Positions 46,858-57,261 of a DNA stretch of 64,000 nt are shown here, one piece after another (position 1 is the stretch's first letter; every line of letters begins with the position of its first letter). The stretch is taken from positions 1,054,001 through 1,118,000 of the forward strand of contig JAOSJV010000001.1 of assembly GCA_027493935.1 (NCBI GenBank), read 5' to 3'. The position numbers and the translations under genes were made by a program. The stretch is from Burkholderiales bacterium (lineage in GTDB: Bacteria; Pseudomonadota; Gammaproteobacteria; Burkholderiales; SG8-39). Under the pieces are notes generated by a model. It was not told the origin of the DNA, did no database searches, and saw nothing but the letters and a program-made list of their open reading frames with translations.

Positions 46858-47657
46858 GCGACGTGCGCGCGATCGCGGCCATGGGCGTGCGGCGAGCACC
46901 CACTGCGCGGCCCTTGCCGCCGCTCGTGCTGAAACTGGCCGCCGGTATCGTGCTCCTCGCGCTGTGGGAGGCGCTCGTGCGCGCGTTTGCGCCGGCCTAT
47001 GTCGCGCGCCCGACCGGCGTCGCGCGCGTGCTACTCAAAGTCCTAGCCGACGCGCAGTTCCGCGCGGCCGCCGCGGCGACGCTGTGGGCGGTTGCCCAGG
47101 GGCTCGGCGTTTCGCTCGTCGCAGGCACGGCAATCGGCTTCCTGATGGGGCGCGTCGCCCTCGTCGAGCGTGGCCTGCGCTACTACGTCTTCAGCCTGTT
47201 CGCGACGCCGATGGTCGCGATCCTGCCGCTCGTCACGCTCTGGTTCGGCTACAACGCCGACGCGCGCCTGGCGGTGGTGGTGTTCGCGTCGTTCTTTTCG
47301 ATCGCGATCAACGCCGCGGACGGCGCGCGCTCGGTACCGCTCGAGTATCTCGAGGTGGCGCGTTCGTTCCGGGCGCGACCGCTCGCGACGCTGCGCGACG
47401 TCGTGTTCCCGTCGTCGCTGCCGTATCTTTTCGCCGGCGTGCGCCTCGCCGCCGGCCGCGCGCTGGTCGGCGCGGTGGTGGCCGAGTTCTTCATCTCGAT
47501 CCCGGGGCTCGGCTACTACATCCTGTTCAACTCGCGCACCTTCAAGCACAACGAGGCGTTCGTCGCGGTGATCGTGCTGGTGGCGGCCGGCGTGGGGTTC
47601 GAAGTCCTGGTGCGGCGGCTCGCGCAGCGCTACCTGCCCTGGGCGCGCCGCGCGTGA
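46854..47657 (+). CDS. ABC transporter permease 2 (BPD_transp_1)
   Basis: This 267-residue permease begins with GTG (MSDVRAIAAMG) overlapping the stop of permease 1 after repair. It has a long N-terminal segment, a first helix near residue 30, and the EAA loop EVARSFRARPLATLRDVVFP near residue 180. It pairs with permease 1 to form a heterodimeric channel, as in the two-permease members of this family. If the seven-G run is correct, the two genes form one fused 524-residue protein instead. Confidence 0.82.
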   Translation: MSDVRAIAAMGVRRAPTARPLPPLVLKLAAGIVLLALWEALVRAFAPAYVARPTGVARVLLKVLADAQFRAAAAATLWAVAQGLGVSLVAGTAIGFLMGRVALVERGLRYYVFSLFATPMVAILPLVTLWFGYNADARLAVVVFASFFSIAINAADGARSVPLEYLEVARSFRARPLATLRDVVFPSSLPYLFAGVRLAAGRALVGAVVAEFFISIPGLGYYILFNSRTFKHNEAFVAVIVLVAAGVGFEVLVRRLAQRYLPWARRA

Positions 47658-47742
47658 GCGGGATGCGCGCCGCCCCGCGCGCGGAAGGCGGCCGCGCCGG
47701 CGCGGCGTTCGCCGCGCAGCCCCGCTTGCGCCGCGGCTGCGC

Positions 47743-48077
47743 ATGATCCTCGGCGAGGCGTACCCGCGGTTCACCGCGGAGGAACTGCGCCGCCGTCGCG
47801 AGCGCCTGCTCGAGCGCGCGGATGCCGCGGGCGCGGACGCCGTGCTCGTGTGCGGCGAGAACCGCTCCGGCACCGGCGTCGGCTGGCTGACCGGCCCGCC
47901 GGTCCGCTGCCCGAGATGACGCTCGCTGCCGGCATGACGCTCGTCGTGCAACCAAACGTGGTGACCCCCGACCAGCGCGCGGGCGTGCAGGTCGGCGAGC
48001 TCGTGCTGGTCACCGACGCGGGCGCCGACCGTCTGCACGCGCTTCCGCGCGGCCTGTTCGTGGCCGGCGCAGTCTGA
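47743..48077 (+). pseudogene. Internally deleted M24-family metallopeptidase (Xaa-Pro/creatinase-like)
   Basis: The first 60 or so codons match the N-terminus of M24 peptidases (FTAEELRRRRERLLERADAA, then GVGWLTG). The last 50 match the C-terminal end in another frame ([20 protein letters not shown], then [15 protein letters not shown]). The middle of roughly 280 residues, which would hold the metal-binding residues, is absent. The junction is near 47895-47915. This cannot be a single-base error, so the gene is truly defective. It follows the ABC permeases, and intact relatives may have belonged to that cluster. Confidence 0.72.
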
Positions 48078-48165
48078 CCGGCGGCGAAGCCGGGCGGCCG
48101 CCGCTGCGCGGGCGCCGTTCTGCGCTATCCTCGCTTCGATACATCCGCGTGAGGGAGCCGGCACA

Positions 48166-49371
48166 ATGAACGAGGCATTCATCTGCGACGCGGTGCGTAC
48201 GCCGTTCGGACGCTACGGCGGCGCGCTCGCGTCGATCCGCACCGACGATCTCGCCGCCGCGCCGATCAAGGCGCTCGTCGAGCGGATCCCCGGCGTCGAG
48301 TGGGGCGCGCTCGACGACGTCGTGTTCGGCTGCGCGAACCAAGCCGGCGAAGACAACCGCAACATCGCGCGCATGGCGCTCCTGCTAGCCGGTCTGCCGC
48401 AAGACGTCCCGGGATCCACCGTGAACCGCCTGTGCGGCTCGAGCCTCGATGCGGTGGGCACCGCCGCGCGCGCGATCAAGAGCGGCGAGGCCGATCTCGT
48501 GCTGGCCGGCGGCGTGGAGAGCATGACGCGCGCGCCGTTCGTGATGGGCAAGGCCGACAGCGCCTTCTCGCGCACCGCGCACATCTTCGACACTACGATC
48601 GGCTGGCGCTTCGTCAATCCGGCGATGAAGTCGAGGTACGGGACCGACTCGATGCCGGAGACCGGCGAGAACGTCGCCGAGCAGTTCGGGATCGCGCGCG
48701 CGGCGCAGGACGCGTTCGCGCTGCGCAGCCAGCGCCGCTGGGCGGCGGCGCACGCGGCGGGGTTCTTCGCCGGCGAGATCGTGGCGGTCGCGATCGCGGG
48801 CCGCAAAGGCGAGCCGAGGCGCTTCGACGCCGACGAGCATCCGCGTCCCGACACCACGCTCGATGCGCTCGCGAAGCTGAAGCCGATCGTGAAGGAGGGC
48901 GGCACGGTGACCGCGGGCAACGCCTCGGGCGTGAACGATGGCGCGTGCGCGCTGTTGCTCGCCTCCGAGGCCGGCGTGAGGCGCCACGGGCTGAAGCCGC
49001 GCGCGCGCGTCGTCGCGATGGCGGTCGCAGGCGTGGCGCCGCGCATCATGGGCGTGGGCCCGGCGCCCGCCACGCGCAAGGTGCTCGCGCGCGCCGGGCT
49101 CGCGCTCGCGCAGATGGAGACGATCGAGCTGAACGAAGCCTTCGCCGCGCAGGCGCTCGCCGTCACGCGCGAGCTCGGTCTGCCCGACGATGCAGCGCAC
49201 GTGAATCCCAATGGCGGCGCGATCGCCATCGGGCATCCGCTCGGCGCCTCGGGTGCGCGCCTGGTGACGACCGCACTGAACCAGCTCGAGCGCATCAGGG
49301 GGCGCTATGCGCTTTGCACCATGTGCATCGGTGTGGGCCAGGGGATCGCGCTGGTGATCGAGCGCGTGTGA
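48166..49371 (+). CDS. pcaF: 3-oxoadipyl-CoA thiolase (PcaF-like)
   Basis: This 401-residue thiolase opens with [20 protein letters not shown], typical of 3-oxoadipyl-CoA thiolase. The acylated cysteine is in [14 protein letters not shown], the histidine in [12 protein letters not shown], and the second cysteine in [13 protein letters not shown]. PcaF cleaves 3-oxoadipyl-CoA to succinyl-CoA and acetyl-CoA at the end of aromatic degradation. AGGGAGC lies before the ATG. No other pca gene is in view, so a more general acetyl-CoA acetyltransferase role is possible. Confidence 0.85.
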   Translation: MNEAFICDAVRTPFGRYGGALASIRTDDLAAAPIKALVERIPGVEWGALDDVVFGCANQAGEDNRNIARMALLLAGLPQDVPGSTVNRLCGSSLDAVGTAARAIKSGEADLVLAGGVESMTRAPFVMGKADSAFSRTAHIFDTTIGWRFVNPAMKSRYGTDSMPETGENVAEQFGIARAAQDAFALRSQRRWAAAHAAGFFAGEIVAVAIAGRKGEPRRFDADEHPRPDTTLDALAKLKPIVKEGGTVTAGNASGVNDGACALLLASEAGVRRHGLKPRARVVAMAVAGVAPRIMGVGPAPATRKVLARAGLALAQMETIELNEAFAAQALAVTRELGLPDDAAHVNPNGGAIAIGHPLGASGARLVTTALNQLERIRGRYALCTMCIGVGQGIALVIERV

Positions 49372-49569
49372 GCTCGCTCGGTCGCGAGTGACTCGCGCTC
49401 CTCGCGCAGCGTGTGCGTGATCGCGTACCGCTTGGCGGTCGTCGTCCGACTCGTTCGATGTGCGTTACCGCTCGGATTTCTCCGCGCATCGCGGCCCATC
49501 CCGCTACCGCGCCGCCCGCTTCTTTGCGGCCCGGCGGCGGGCGTCGCCGGTGGGAGACGGTCAGAAGCG

Positions 49570-49700
49570 AGTTTTCCTCACAAGATACTTGCAAAATCAT
49601 GAATATCTTTATGATTTTGAACAGATTCTAATACTGTGCGCCCGATTGTGCCGTGTCGGGCTTAAGTCATTGTCACAGTTAAAAAAATCACTGTCTTTAC
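49570..49700. other. AT-rich island upstream of the dcw cluster
   Basis: The stretch around 49575-49700 is strikingly AT-rich against the GC-rich surroundings (for example CATGAATATCTTTATGATTT and GTTAAAAAAATC). It contains an ACAGT (11-base gap) ACTGT inverted repeat near 49676. It has no gene. It most likely holds the regulatory region of the division and cell-wall cluster. Confidence 0.6.
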
Positions 49701-49701
49701 C

Positions 49702-49730
49702 TTGACCCTCCTGCACTTCTCCACTAAAGT
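49702..49730 (+). promoter_or_regulatory. Strong sigma-70-type promoter for mraZ and the dcw cluster
   Basis: TTGACC (49702-49707, five of six) and TAAAGT (49725-49730, four of six) are separated by exactly 17 bases. Transcription would start near 49737, just before the MraZ boxes and 75 bases ahead of the mraZ start. Confidence 0.65.
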
Positions 49731-49749
49731 GGTGAAAAGTGTAGCTTCG

Positions 49750-49764
49750 TGGGAAAGAATGGGG
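49750..49764 (+). promoter_or_regulatory. MraZ-box-like direct repeats
   Basis: TGGGAAAGAA and TGGGGAAACC are tandem copies with a 10-base period. The family's autorepressor MraZ binds TGGG-type repeats of that spacing upstream of its own gene. They lie just after the predicted transcription start. A third copy (CGGAG at 49770) is weak. Confidence 0.6.
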
Positions 49765-49811
49765 AAACCCGGAGTATTGCCGGTCCCGTTACCCGCGAAA
49801 CCGGGGGTGGG

Positions 49812-50255
49812 GTGTTTCAGGGAGCAAGCGAGCTCAGTCTCGATGCCAAGGGGCGGCTGGCCGTCCCGACGAGGCATCGTGACCCGCTATCGTCCGGGGG
49901 CGGGACGGTCGTCCTGACCGCGCATCCCGACGGCTGCCTCCTCCTCTATCCCAAGCTCGCCTGGGAGCCGATCGGGGCGAAGGTCCAGGCGCTCTCCAGT
50001 TTCAACGACCAGGCGCGCTGGTGGCAGCGCCTGCTCGTCGGATTCGCCGAAGAACTCGAGCTCGACGGCTCGGGCCGCATCCTCGTCTCGCCCGCGCTCC
50101 GCAAGTTCGCCAACCTGAGGAAGCAGGTGATGCTGGTCGGCCAGGGTAGCCATTTCGAGCTGTGGGATGTGGAGGCCTGGGAGCAGAAGCTCGCGCAAGC
50201 GATGGCGCTCGCGGGCAGCGCGCCGCCGCCGGGAACCGAGAACTTCGCGCTTTGA
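49812..50255 (+). CDS. mraZ: MraZ, dcw-cluster transcriptional regulator
   Basis: This 147-residue protein starts at GTG ([20 protein letters not shown], the conserved family start). A second [13 protein letters not shown] repeat (AbrB-like fold) lies near residue 95. MraZ represses the dcw operon by binding the repeats upstream. Upstream in-frame starts at 49749 and 49702 would add unsupported residues, so I rejected them. The stop overlaps the rsmH start (TGATG). Confidence 0.94.
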   Translation: MFQGASELSLDAKGRLAVPTRHRDPLSSGGGTVVLTAHPDGCLLLYPKLAWEPIGAKVQALSSFNDQARWWQRLLVGFAEELELDGSGRILVSPALRKFANLRKQVMLVGQGSHFELWDVEAWEQKLAQAMALAGSAPPPGTENFAL

Positions 50256-51205
50256 TGAAGCACAGGCCCGTCCTCCTCGAGGAGGCGGTGGCGGCGCTGG
50301 CTGTGAAGGCCGACGGGATCTACGTCGACGCGACGTTCGGGCGAGGCGGCCACAGCCGCGCGGTGCTCGCGCGGCTCGGCCCGCGCGGCAGGCTGGTGGC
50401 GCTCGATCGCGACCTCGAGGCGGTCGCGGCGGCGAAGGGCATCGCGGATGCCCGGTTCGAGGTTCGCCACGCGCGCTTCGGCGCGCTGGCGCAAGCAGCG
50501 GCGGCGGCGGGCGCGGCCGAGGCGGACGGCGTGCTGTTCGACCTCGGCGTGTCCTCGCCCCAGCTGGAGGAAGCGGAACGCGGGTTCAGCTTCCGGTCGG
50601 AGGCGCCGCTCGACATGCGCATGGACCGGACGCGAGGGCAGACGGCAGCCGAGTGGCTGGCAGCAGCGAGCGAAGCCGAAATAAGGGAGGTCATCAAGAA
50701 CTATGGCGAAGAACGGTTTGCTGGCCGGATTGCAAAGGCGATTGTTGCTGCTCGGGCAGGCGCAGGGGTTCGCACAACCGGCCAACTTGCCCAAATCGTG
50801 GGTGCGGCCGTCCGGACGCGTGAGGTGGGCCAGGACCCGGCGACGCGTACCTTCCAGGCTCTACGGATTCACGTCAATCAGGAGCTTGAGGAATTGTCGC
50901 TAGCGCTGCCGCAAGCGGTTTCCCTGCTCCGGCCGTGCGGCCGGCTGGTGGTGATCAGCTTCCACTCGCTCGAAGACCGCATCGTCAAGCGCTTCATGCG
51001 CGAGCGCGCCCGGCCCCCGGTGCCGGAGCGCCTGCCGCTCAGGGCGCACGAGCTGCCGCAGCCCGAGCTCAAGCTCGTCGGCAAGCCGGTCCGCCCCGGG
51101 GCGCTCGAACTCGCGGACAACCCGCGCGCACGCAGCGCGATCATGCGCGTGGCCGAGAAGCTTGCCGGCGCGGACGCGCCCGCAGCGCCGGCACGGCTTC
51201 ACTGA
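50255..51205 (+). CDS. rsmH: RsmH, 16S rRNA (cytosine-1402-N4) methyltransferase
   Basis: This 316-residue methyltransferase modifies C1402 in the ribosomal decoding site using S-adenosylmethionine. Conserved parts: [25 protein letters not shown] (SAM motif), [52 protein letters not shown] and [17 protein letters not shown]. The ATG at 50255 overlaps the mraZ stop. The gene is intact. Confidence 0.96.
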   Translation: MKHRPVLLEEAVAALAVKADGIYVDATFGRGGHSRAVLARLGPRGRLVALDRDLEAVAAAKGIADARFEVRHARFGALAQAAAAAGAAEADGVLFDLGVSSPQLEEAERGFSFRSEAPLDMRMDRTRGQTAAEWLAAASEAEIREVIKNYGEERFAGRIAKAIVAARAGAGVRTTGQLAQIVGAAVRTREVGQDPATRTFQALRIHVNQELEELSLALPQAVSLLRPCGRLVVISFHSLEDRIVKRFMRERARPPVPERLPLRAHELPQPELKLVGKPVRPGALELADNPRARSAIMRVAEKLAGADAPAAPARLH

Positions 51206-51215
51206 AAGGCGCGCG

Positions 51216-51503
51216 GTGCGGACCACGCTTCTCCTCCTCGCGCTACTCGCCGCCTGCGCGCTCAGTCTGGTCACGTCGCAGCACCAGGCGCGCAAGCTCT
51301 TCGCCGGCATCGAGCGCGAGCACGCGCGCGCCAAGGCGCTCGACGTGGAATGGGGCCAGCTGCAGCTCGAGGCGCGCACCTGGGCGCTGCCCTCGCGCAT
51401 CGAGAGTATCGCGCAGGAACGGCTCGGCATGCGCGCGCCCGACGCGCGCCGCGTGCAGCTGCTGCGGCCGGAGCGGGGCGAGGCCGCGGAGCCGGGGCGG
51501 TGA
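51216..51503 (+). CDS. ftsL: FtsL, cell division protein
   Basis: This 95-residue bitopic membrane protein starts at GTG. A short N-terminus is followed by a membrane helix (LLLLALLAACALSLVTSQ, residues 4-22) and a coiled-coil-forming periplasmic domain. It bridges FtsQ and FtsB in the divisome. Its length and place between rsmH and ftsI fit ftsL. The stop overlaps the ftsI start (GTGA). Sequence conservation in this family is low. Confidence 0.9.
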   Translation: MRTTLLLLALLAACALSLVTSQHQARKLFAGIEREHARAKALDVEWGQLQLEARTWALPSRIESIAQERLGMRAPDARRVQLLRPERGEAAEPGR

Positions 51504-53232
51504 AGTTCGCGGAGAGCCCGGTGCTCGCGCCGCCGCTGCCGTCCTGGCGCGCGCGAGCCGTGCTCGTGCTGCTCTGCGGCGTGCTCGTCGCGCTCGCCGG
51601 ACGCGCGTTCTACCTGCAGGGACTCGCCCGCGAATTCCTGCAGGCGAAGGGCGAATCGCGCTACAGCCGCGTGCTGGAGATTCCGGCGCTGCGCGGTCGC
51701 ATCCTCGATCGCAACGGCGAGGCACTCGCGATCAGCGCGCCGGTCAAATCGATTTGGGCGATCCCGGAGGACGTCAGCCTCGCGCCGGGCGATCTGGAAC
51801 GGCTCGCGAAGGTCCTGGGGCTCCCGCGCGCCGAGGTGCGCCGGCGGCTCGGCGGAACCGAGCGCGATTTCGTGTTCCTCCGACGCCAGTTGCCGCCGGA
51901 GCTCGCCGACCGGGTGCAGGCGCTCGGCGTGCCCGGGCTCTACCAGAGCGCCGAGTACCGTCGCTACTACCCGGGCGGCGAGGCGACGGCGCACCTGTTG
52001 GGGTTCACCAGCGTGGACGAGAAGGGACAGGAAGGCATCGAGCTCGCCTACGAGACGCGCCTCGCCGGGTACCCCGGCACGCGGCGCGTCATCAAGGATC
52101 GTCGCGGCCAGATCGTCGAGGATCTCGAGGGCGCGCAGCCGGCACGGCACGGCGAGGACGTCGTGCTCGCGCTCGACAGCCGCATCCAGAGCATCGCATT
52201 CGGCCAGCTCAAAGCGGCGGTTGCGCGCCACCGCGCGCGCGCGGGCGGGATCGTGGTGCTCGATGCGTTGACGGGCGAGCTACTCGCGGCGGCGAACCTG
52301 CCCGCCTACAACCCGAACAACCGCGCCGGACTCACCGGCGCCGCGCTTCGCAACCGCGCCCTGGTGGACACCTTCGAGCCCGGCTCGACGCTCAGCCGAT
52401 CACCGTCGCCGCCGCGCTCGAGGCACACCGGGTTACGCCGCGCACCGCGATCCAGACCGCGCCTGGCACCCTCGCGATCGGGTCGGCGACGATCCGCGAC
52501 GTGCACCGCTCGGGCGAGCTGACGGTGGCCGAAGTGCTGCAGAAGTCCTCGAACGTCGGCGCGGCCAAGATCGCGCTGATGCTACCGCCGGCGCTCATGT
52601 GGGAGATCTTCGAAGGCGTCGGCTTCGGCCGCGGGCCGGAGCTCGGCTTTCCCGGCGAGGCGGGCGGCAGGCTGCGGCCGTACAAGACCTGGAAGCCGAT
52701 CGAGCAGGCGACGATGTCCTACGGCCACGGCATCTCGGTGAGCCTGCTGCAGCTTGCGCGCGCCTACACGATCTTTGCCCGCGACGGCGTCCTGCTGCCG
52801 GTCTCGCTCGAAAAGCTCGCCGCGCCGCCGGCGGGCCAGACGGTGGTGGGCGCCGCTACCGCCCGCGCGGTACGCTCGATGCTGGAGCTCGCAGTGCAGC
52901 CGGGCGGCACCGGGCCGCGCGCGCAGATCATGGGTTATCGCGTCGCCGGCAAGACCGGCACCGCGCACAAGCAGGAGAACGGCGCGTACGCGACCGACAA
53001 GTACGTGTCGGCGTTCGTCGGCCTCGCGCCAGCCTCGGACCCGCGACTGATCGTCGCGGTGATGATCGACGAGCCCTCGGCCGGCGAGCACTTCGGCGGC
53101 GCGGTCGCCGCGCCGGTGTTCGCGGCGGTCATGGCGGCCGCGCTGCGCATCCTTGGGGTGCCGCCCGACGCGCCGATGCGCCCGCTCGAGCTGCCGCCCG
53201 CCGGCGCCGACATTCCGGAAGAAAGCGTCTAG
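51500..53232 (+). CDS. ftsI: FtsI (PBP3) septal transpeptidase, one frameshift at the active site
   Basis: Repaired, this is about 577 residues. A membrane anchor near residues 17-37 is followed by a PBP dimerisation domain (RGRILDRNGEALAIS) and the transpeptidase domain. The catalytic SxxK lies in FEPGSTLKPITVA. One A is missing at 52394, so the frame breaks exactly at the lysine; restoring it gives the family sequence. The SxN motif is SSNVG and the KTG motif is AGKTGTAHK. As ftsI is essential, a sequencing error is far more likely than a dead gene. It overlaps ftsL by four bases. Confidence 0.93.
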
Positions 53233-53239
53233 TGCCGCC

Positions 53240-54736
53240 GTGGCCGACACCGCCGACCGGATCCTCGCCGAGCTGCGCGCCATGGGCATGGGCGTGACCT
53301 CGCTCGCGACCGACAGCCGGGCGGTCGCCCCGGGCGATGTCTTCCTCGCCTATCCCGGTGCGCGCACCGATGGGCGCCGGTACATCGGCGCCGCGATCGC
53401 GCGCGGCGCCGCGGCCGTGCTCTGGGAGCGCGAGGGCTTCGCATGGGATCCCGCCTGGCGCGTGCCGCAGCGCGCCGTGGCAGGACTGCGCGAGGCCGCC
53501 GGGCCGCTCGCGCATCAGGTGTACGGGCGCCCGTCCGAGCGGCTGTGGACGATCGCCGTCACCGGCACCAACGGCAAGACTTCCTGCACCCAGTGGATTG
53601 CCCAGGCGCTCTCGGGCGCCGGGCGCAGCGCCGCGGTGATTGGCACGCTCGGCATGGGCTTCGCGTCCGACCCCGGCGCGTTCGCACCCGACCCGAACAC
53701 GACACCGGACCCGGTCGTGCTGCACCGGACGCTCGCGCGCTTCGTCGAGGCGGGGGCGAGGGTGGTGGCGTTGGAAGCATCGTCGATCGGCGTCGACCAG
53801 GGGCGCCTGAACGGCCTCGCCCTCGATGTCGCGCTCTTCACCAACCTGTCGCGCGACCATCTCGAGTACCACGGCGACCTCGAGCGCTACGCGCAGGCGA
53901 AGATGGCGCTCTTTCGCATGCCTGGCCTCGCCCGGGCGGTGCTCAACCTGGACGACGTGGTCGGCGTGCGCATCGCGCGCGTGCTCGAGGCCGCCGGCAT
54001 CGAGCGCATCGGCTATTCGATGACGCCCGGCGCGGCCGCGCGCGGCGGCACCGAGCACCACCTGGAGGCGCACGACGCCGTCGTGACGGGCGAGGGCATT
54101 GCCTTCACGCTCGCCGGGTCGTGGGGCGCCGCGCCGGTACTGAGTCCGCTGCTGGGCGGCTTCAATGTGGCGAACCTGCTCGGCGTCGCCGGTGTTCTGC
54201 TCGTCTCCGGCCTGTCGCTGGACCAGACCGCGCGCGCGCTCGGCGCGCTCGCGCCCGTCGCCGGGCGGATGCAGCGCGTAGGCGGCGGCGACCGGCCGCT
54301 CGTCGTGGTGGACTACGCTCACAGTCCGGACGCGCTCGACAAGGCGCTCGCGGCGCTCGCCGACGTGGCGCGCGCGCGCGGCGGCGCGCTTGCGTGCGTG
54401 TTCGGCTGCGGCGGCGAGCGCGACCGCGGCAAGCGCCCGCTGATGGGCGAGGCCGCCGCCGCCCGCGCCGACTTCGTCGTCGTCACGAGCGACAACCCGC
54501 GCGGCGAGGACCCGCGAGAGATCATCGACGAGATCCTGCCGGGCGTGCGCGCGCCGCATGCGGTCGAGCCGGACCGGCGCGCCGCGATCCGGCTGGCGGT
54601 TGCGCGGGCCGGGCGCGGCGATGTCGTCCTCGTCGCCGGCAAGGGCCACGAGCAGTACCAGGAGATCGCCGGACAGCGGATGCCGTTCTCTGACGCCGAC
54701 GAAGCGCGGGCGGCGCTCGCGGAGTGGCGCGGATGA
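53240..54736 (+). CDS. murE: MurE, UDP-MurNAc-tripeptide synthetase (meso-DAP adding)
   Basis: This 498-residue ligase adds the third residue of the stem peptide. The ATP site is VTGTNGKTSCTQWIAQ. VALEASSIGVDQGRLNG and VDYAHSPDALDKAL are family motifs. DNPRGEDPREI is the motif linked to meso-diaminopimelate specificity. I chose the GTG at 53240 (VADTADRIL) eight bases after ftsI. Its stop overlaps the murF start (ATGA). The frame is intact. Confidence 0.95.
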   Translation: MADTADRILAELRAMGMGVTSLATDSRAVAPGDVFLAYPGARTDGRRYIGAAIARGAAAVLWEREGFAWDPAWRVPQRAVAGLREAAGPLAHQVYGRPSERLWTIAVTGTNGKTSCTQWIAQALSGAGRSAAVIGTLGMGFASDPGAFAPDPNTTPDPVVLHRTLARFVEAGARVVALEASSIGVDQGRLNGLALDVALFTNLSRDHLEYHGDLERYAQAKMALFRMPGLARAVLNLDDVVGVRIARVLEAAGIERIGYSMTPGAAARGGTEHHLEAHDAVVTGEGIAFTLAGSWGAAPVLSPLLGGFNVANLLGVAGVLLVSGLSLDQTARALGALAPVAGRMQRVGGGDRPLVVVDYAHSPDALDKALAALADVARARGGALACVFGCGGERDRGKRPLMGEAAAARADFVVVTSDNPRGEDPREIIDEILPGVRAPHAVEPDRRAAIRLAVARAGRGDVVLVAGKGHEQYQEIAGQRMPFSDADEARAALAEWRG

Positions 54737-56107
54737 TGACGCTCGCCGACGCCGCCCGGGCGCTCGGCGCGCGCGTCGCGGGCGTCTCCGCGCGGTTCAC
54801 GTCGGTGTCGACTGACACGCGGACGCTCGCGCCGGGCTCGCTCTTCGTCGCGCTGCGCGGCGAGCGCTTCGATGCGCACGACTACCTCGCCGCCGCCCGC
54901 GCGGCCGGCGCGGCGGCGGCGCTGGTCGAGGAGGGTGGCGCCGCGCGTGCGGCCGAAGCGGGCCTCCCGGCGCTCGTCGTCGCCGACAGCCGCCGCGCGC
55001 TGGGCGCGCTCGCGTGGCACTGGCGCGACCGCTTCGCCATCCCGCTCATCGCGGTCGTCGGCAGCAACGGCAAGACCACGGTCAAGGAGATGATCGCCGC
55101 CTGCCTGCGCGCGCAGTTCGGCGCCGGCGCCGTGCTCGCGACGCCGGGCAACTTCAACAACGACATCGGCGTGCCGCTCACGCTGCTCGGACTGCGCGAG
55201 GCGCACCGCTGCGCGGTGGTCGAGATCGGCATGAACCACCCCGGCGAGACCGCTGCGCTCGCCGCGCTCGCGCAGCCCACCATCGCGGTGATCAACAACG
55301 CCCAGCGCGAGCACCAGGAGTTCATGAAGAGCGTCGCCGAGGTGGCCGCCGAGCATGCGGCCGTCTTGCGTGCGCTGCCCGCCGACGGCGTGGCAGTGAT
55401 CAATGCCGAGGACGAGCACGCGGACTACTGGCGCGCGGTCGCCGGCGCGCGGCCGGTGCGCGACTTCGGCGTCGGCCGCGCCGCGGCGGTGCACGGCGCC
55501 TACCGGCCGGGGCCCGAGGGCGCCGAGGTCGAGATCGCGACCCCGGAAGGACGCGTGAGCGCCGTGCTGCGCGTGGCCGGCCTGCACAACGTGCGCAACG
55601 CGCTCGCCGCCGCGGCGGCGGCAACCGCCGCCGGCGCGTCGCTCGCGGCCGTCGTGCAGGGCCTCGCCAGCTTTCGCGCCGTGAAAGGCCGCCTCGAGCG
55701 CAGAATCGGCCGGCGGGGGCGCCACGGTCATCGACGACACTTACAACGCGAATCCGGACTCGGTCCGTGCGGCGATCGACGTGCTCGCCCAGGCCGGGCC
55801 GCCGCGCATCCTCGTTCTCGGCGACATGGGCGAGCTCGGCCCGCAGGGCACGGCGTTTCACGAAGAGGTCGGCGCGTACGCCAGGCAGGCGGGCATCGAG
55901 CGCCTGCTCGCGGTCGGTCCGCTCGCGCGCCACGCCGCCGCCGCGTTCGGCGCGCCCGTCGAGCATTTCGCGACCACCGCGGAGGCCGCCTCGCGGCTGC
56001 AGGAACTCCTCACGCCGGCGACGACAGTGCTGGTCAAGGGCTCGCGGTTCATGCGCATGGAGACGGTCGTCGGCGAGATCGCCGGGGAGGTCGACCGTGC
56101 TGCTTGA
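54733..56107 (+). CDS. murF: MurF, D-Ala-D-Ala adding ligase, one frameshift
   Basis: Repaired, this is about 458 residues. It attaches D-Ala-D-Ala to the UDP-MurNAc-tripeptide. The ATP site is [23 protein letters not shown] and [16 protein letters not shown] follow. An extra A at 55704-55705 breaks the frame; removing it gives the family segment [19 protein letters not shown]. The C-terminal LGDMGELG and [13 protein letters not shown] are intact in the second frame. It is essential, so the indel is most likely artefactual. The start ATG overlaps the murE stop. Confidence 0.94.
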
Positions 56108-57251
56108 GCTTTCGCAGTGGCTCGCGCAGGACGTCCGGGCCTTCAACGTCTTCGGCTACATCACGCTGCGCGCAGTCGTGGCCGCGCTCACCGCGCTCGC
56201 CATCTCCTTCGTGCTGGGCCCGGCGATGATCCGCAAGCTCGCCGCCTACAAGATCGGGCAGGCGGTGCGCGACGACGGGCCGCAGACGCATCTCACCAAG
56301 GCCGGCACCCCGACGATGGGCGGCGCCCTGGTGCTGGTCTCGATCGCGGTGACCACCCTGCTATGGGGCGACCTCACCAACCGGTTCGTCTGGTGCGTGC
56401 TCGTGGTCACGCTCGGGTTCGGCGTGATCGGGTGGATCGACGACTACCGCAAGGTCGTTCACCGCGATCCCAAGGGGCTCTCGGCACGGACCAAGTTCTT
56501 CTGGCAGTCGGTGATCGGCCTCGGCGCGGCGGTCTACCTGGCGTTTGCGGTGCCGGCGTCCAGCAACACCCAGGCAGTGGAGCTCTTCCTGCAGTGGGTG
56601 AACAGCGGCTTCGCGACGGGCCTGCCGCCGAAGGCGGCGCTGATCGTGCCGTTCTTCAAGCACGTCGCCTATCCGCTCGGGGTGTTCGGCTTCATCCTGC
56701 TCACCTATCTCGTGATCGTCGGTACATCGAACGCGGTGAATCTGACCGACGGCCTCGACGGCTTGGCGATCATGCCGGCGGTGATGGTGGGCGGGGCGCT
56801 CGGCATCTTCGCCTACGTCATCGGGCACTCGGTGTTCTCGAAGTACCTGCTGTTCCCGTACATCCCGGGCGCCGGGGAGCTCACCGTGTTCTGCGCCGCG
56901 CTCGCCGGCGCCGGCCTCGGGTTTCTGTGGTTCAACGCCTATCCGGCCGAGGTGTTCATGGGCGACGTCGGCGCGCTCGCGCTCGGCGCGGCGCTCGGCA
57001 CGATCGCGGTCATCGTCCGCCAGGAGATCGTGCTGTTCATCATGGGCGGCGTGTTCGTCGCCGAGACCGTCTCGGTGATGGCACAGGTGCTCTACTTCAA
57101 GGCGACCGGCGGGCGGCGCATCTTCCGCATGGCGCCGCTGCACCACCACTACGAGCTCGGCGGCTGGAAGGAGACGCAGGTCGTGGTGCGCTTCTGGATC
57201 ATCACGATCATGCTCGTGCTGTTCGGGCTGTCGACGCTGAAGCTGCGGTGA
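56097..57251 (+). CDS. mraY: MraY, phospho-MurNAc-pentapeptide translocase
   Basis: This 384-residue membrane enzyme makes lipid I from UDP-MurNAc-pentapeptide and undecaprenyl phosphate. It has about ten helices. Catalytic signatures are [36 protein letters not shown] and [17 protein letters not shown], with [12 protein letters not shown] near the end. The GTG start at 56097 has GGGGAGG seven bases upstream and overlaps the end of murF by 11 bases. The frame is intact. Confidence 0.96.
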   Translation: MLLELSQWLAQDVRAFNVFGYITLRAVVAALTALAISFVLGPAMIRKLAAYKIGQAVRDDGPQTHLTKAGTPTMGGALVLVSIAVTTLLWGDLTNRFVWCVLVVTLGFGVIGWIDDYRKVVHRDPKGLSARTKFFWQSVIGLGAAVYLAFAVPASSNTQAVELFLQWVNSGFATGLPPKAALIVPFFKHVAYPLGVFGFILLTYLVIVGTSNAVNLTDGLDGLAIMPAVMVGGALGIFAYVIGHSVFSKYLLFPYIPGAGELTVFCAALAGAGLGFLWFNAYPAEVFMGDVGALALGAALGTIAVIVRQEIVLFIMGGVFVAETVSVMAQVLYFKATGGRRIFRMAPLHHHYELGGWKETQVVVRFWIITIMLVLFGLSTLKLR

Positions 57252-57261
57252 GGCGCCGGAC

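Noticed and set aside
49702..49811. Longer N-terminus for MraZ
   Set aside because: It would include the promoter and MraZ boxes. The family start [11 protein letters not shown] is at 49812.
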